Origin: Actinomycetota bacterium
Lineage (GTDB): Bacteria; Actinomycetota; Acidimicrobiia; Acidimicrobiales; Ilumatobacteraceae
Length of the DNA stretch: 14,190 nt
Direction of reading: 5' to 3'
Assembly (NCBI GenBank): GCA_005787025.1
Contig: SYCH01000187.1
Location: 1 to 14,190, forward strand
Below are positions 12,638 to 14,190 of this stretch, in pieces (the first letter of the stretch is position 1; every line of letters begins with the position of its first letter). The translations under genes and the position numbers were made by a program. The notes beneath the pieces are model-generated. The model searched no databases and was not told the origin of the DNA. It saw only the letters and a program-made list of their open reading frames with translations.

Positions 12638-14190
12638 TCACTCGTCGTCCGGGGTCCAGCGCTCGGCATCGACGACCAAGCGCAGTTGGTCGATGGGAGT
12701 GGACGGATCGATGTCGATCGGTGACCGGTCGAAGGCCACCTCGATGGTTCCCATGACCGGGATCACGACGCCGGCCGGAAGTCGGGCGCCGATTTCTTCG
12801 AACACGCGGCCCGACACGTCCACGGCCTCCGAGGTGCCATTGCTGATCGTGGCCCGCAGAACGCGACCCGACTCGTCCTGCTCCGTGATCTCGACCGACA
12901 ACACCGGGTCCGACGATTGCGACGCCGGAAGGTATTTGTCGGATTCCAGGTACATGCGCCGCTTGGGTGTCACGTATTGCTCCATCAGGATTCGTTGCGC
13001 CTGCTCCAACGACTGGCTGGTCCCGTACTGGCCCCATTTACGACGATCGAGTTCGGCATCGGCCGACATCGACGCGAACAATTCCGCCACCCGCTGCTCC
13101 AGGAACCCCGGGGCGAGGAACTGATCGGCCAGGGTACGGGTGCGACGATCGACGAGTGCTCGGAAGTGGTCGTCATTCAGGAAGATGCCGGCCAATCGAT
13201 TGGTGTTCGGGTAATTCATCCACGGATCGGCTTTCACCTCGTCGCAACGCGCGTTGCACGGACTGGCGTACCGACGTCCGAAATTGAGATCGAAGTCGAT
13301 GGGCAGCAGTCGCCAACGTTGATCCTCGGGGTCGAACACCACGAAGTAGTTCTTGTGTTGCCATTCCGGATGTTGAACGACTCGCATGGTGGCGATCGCC
13401 TCGATGACTTGCGGAACATCCACGTGTTCGTAGGCGAAACGAATCAGATCGTCACCTTTCAGCGTGCCGAGCGTTCGGATGAGCTCGCGCAACTGCGCGT
13501 CATCGTCGTCGGCGTACGTCTGCGAATACCGCTGGTAGTGCGTGCGGAAGACGTCGCTCGGTAGGTCGAGGTTCCCGAGGTTGAGCTTCGACACCCGCTC
13601 GGCTTTGTAGACCAACGAGTCGGCCGACAAGCCGATCTTGTCGCGCCAATCGGCATCAGAGGACTCGCCGTACATGTACAGACCGAAGAATTCCTTGTTC
13701 TTCTCCAGCCGGACGGGAAAAACCTGTTGATACACGCCTCCCGACACGGCTTGCATGTCGGAGGTCAGGATCTCGCGCGAGTAGGACTTGTCGGTCGCCG
13801 CCGGCAACAAGTCGAACTCGTCGACCGGTGACGCGAGCAACCCGCCCATGTCCCACTGGTGGCCCGCGGGCAACATCACCTTCCACTTGCGCTTCTTGTT
13901 CGAGCGAGCCTGGTTCCCCTTGATGCGAATGGTGACGTTGTCCATGATCTCACCATTCACGACGAACACCGCGGGGAAACCCTCGTCGCCGTGCAAGGTG
14001 GTCTCGACACGCGCCAGCTCGTACACCTCGTCGGCGATGAACCACTGGAAACGCGTCAACGGCGACGGTGCATCGGGCTCACTGGCCACCACGGTTCCGG
14101 TGTAACGAGCGCCGTCTCCGGCCCGCGGAAAGCTTCCCGTCGCCACGTCGTCGGACACCTCGATACGAAAGCGCACGAGTTCGCCGGGCA
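12638..14190 (-). CDS. CotH kinase-fold protein, 5' truncated by the window edge
   Basis: The frame is open from the right edge to the TGA at 12640-12638, giving about 517 residues. A GTG at 14176 could act as a start, but the open frame continues upstream and the sequence (PGELVRFRIEVSDD) looks like the middle of a domain, so the gene is probably cut. Numbered from that GTG, an extended beta-rich N-part (1-60) is followed by the CotH-type core with TIRIKGNQARSNKKRKWKV (82-100), HKNYFVVFDPEDQRWRLLPIDFDLNFG (274-300) and a C-terminal beta domain (about 425-512). In characterised CotH proteins the atypical kinase phosphorylates spore-coat or secreted partners, and aspartates like those of PIDFD are catalytic or metal-binding. 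C307 and C311 could form a disulfide. Actinobacterial CotH proteins are often secreted with a lamin-tail domain N-terminal to this region; whether that holds here is outside the window. Confidence 0.85.
   Translation of the reverse strand, partial: PGELVRFRIEVSDDVATGSFPRAGDGARYTGTVVASEPDAPSPLTRFQWFIADEVYELARVETTLHGDEGFPAVFVVNGEIMDNVTIRIKGNQARSNKKRKWKVMLPAGHQWDMGGLLASPVDEFDLLPAATDKSYSREILTSDMQAVSGGVYQQVFPVRLEKNKEFFGLYMYGESSDADWRDKIGLSADSLVYKAERVSKLNLGNLDLPSDVFRTHYQRYSQTYADDDDAQLRELIRTLGTLKGDDLIRFAYEHVDVPQVIEAIATMRVVQHPEWQHKNYFVVFDPEDQRWRLLPIDFDLNFGRRYASPCNARCDEVKADPWMNYPNTNRLAGIFLNDDHFRALVDRRTRTLADQFLAPGFLEQRVAELFASMSADAELDRRKWGQYGTSQSLEQAQRILMEQYVTPKRRMYLESDKYLPASQSSDPVLSVEITEQDESGRVLRATISNGTSEAVDVSGRVFEEIGARLPAGVVIPVMGTIEVAFDRSPIDIDPSTPIDQLRLVVDAERWTPDDE

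Noticed and set aside
12582..13124. Open frames on both strands starting MNTPPRGGVFT
   Set aside because: The identical N-termini on both strands come from translation of the palindromic terminator stem. Neither frame encodes a known domain, and both overlap real genes.

Overview
This is a GC-rich, gene-dense bacterial window, most likely from the chromosome of an actinomycete-type organism (Actinomycetota). Four features support this: an HU protein with a long Lys/Ala tail of the mycobacterial HupB type, a DtxR/IdeR-type metalloregulator, a predicted F420-dependent (Ddn-like) nitroreductase, and several start codons placed 6-7 nt after a TANNNT -10 box, as in leaderless transcripts. An acidimicrobial (Ilumatobacter-like) origin would fit, but that is an inference from general character and not from a search. 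No rRNA, tRNA, IS element, phage gene or CRISPR array is visible. No intergenic gap exceeds about 150 bp.

Layout. (1) 1-1173 (+): 3' part of an ALDH7/antiquitin-type aldehyde dehydrogenase, cut by the window edge. (2) 1255-2333 (+): a DtxR-family metal-dependent regulator, followed with a 1-base TGATG overlap by a small lipoprotein of unknown function. (3) 2337-4505 (-): a HelD/HelR-type RNA polymerase-recycling ATPase, divergent from (4) 4581-5099 (+): a YbaK-type Cys-tRNA(Pro) deacylase. The two share an intergenic region with a symmetric -10 element. (5) 5109-5321 (-): a CspA-type cold-shock protein, divergent from (6) a YbgC-like hot-dog thioesterase and a Ddn-like nitroreductase (+, 5430-6358). 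(7) 6389-11966 (-): four closely spaced genes, read in the order MFS exporter, old-yellow-enzyme reductase, Uup-type ABC-F ATPase and 4-hydroxybutyrate-type CoA-transferase. (8) 12116-12553 (+): lysine-tailed HU, ending at a perfect 14-bp stem-loop terminator that also faces (9) 12638-14190 (-): a CotH-kinase-fold protein cut by the right edge.

Functionally this is mostly housekeeping and stress-related content: transcription (HelD), translation fidelity and ribosome function (YbaK, Uup), RNA chaperone (Csp) and nucleoid (HU), with metal regulation and redox/export functions interspersed. I found no obvious novel multi-gene system. The items most worth a second look are the variant metal site of the DtxR-like protein with its coupled lipoprotein, the run of apparently leaderless promoters, the symmetric helD/ybaK promoter, the MFS-OYE-ABCF-CoA-transferase operon, the CotH-fold protein, and the double RNA structure after hup.
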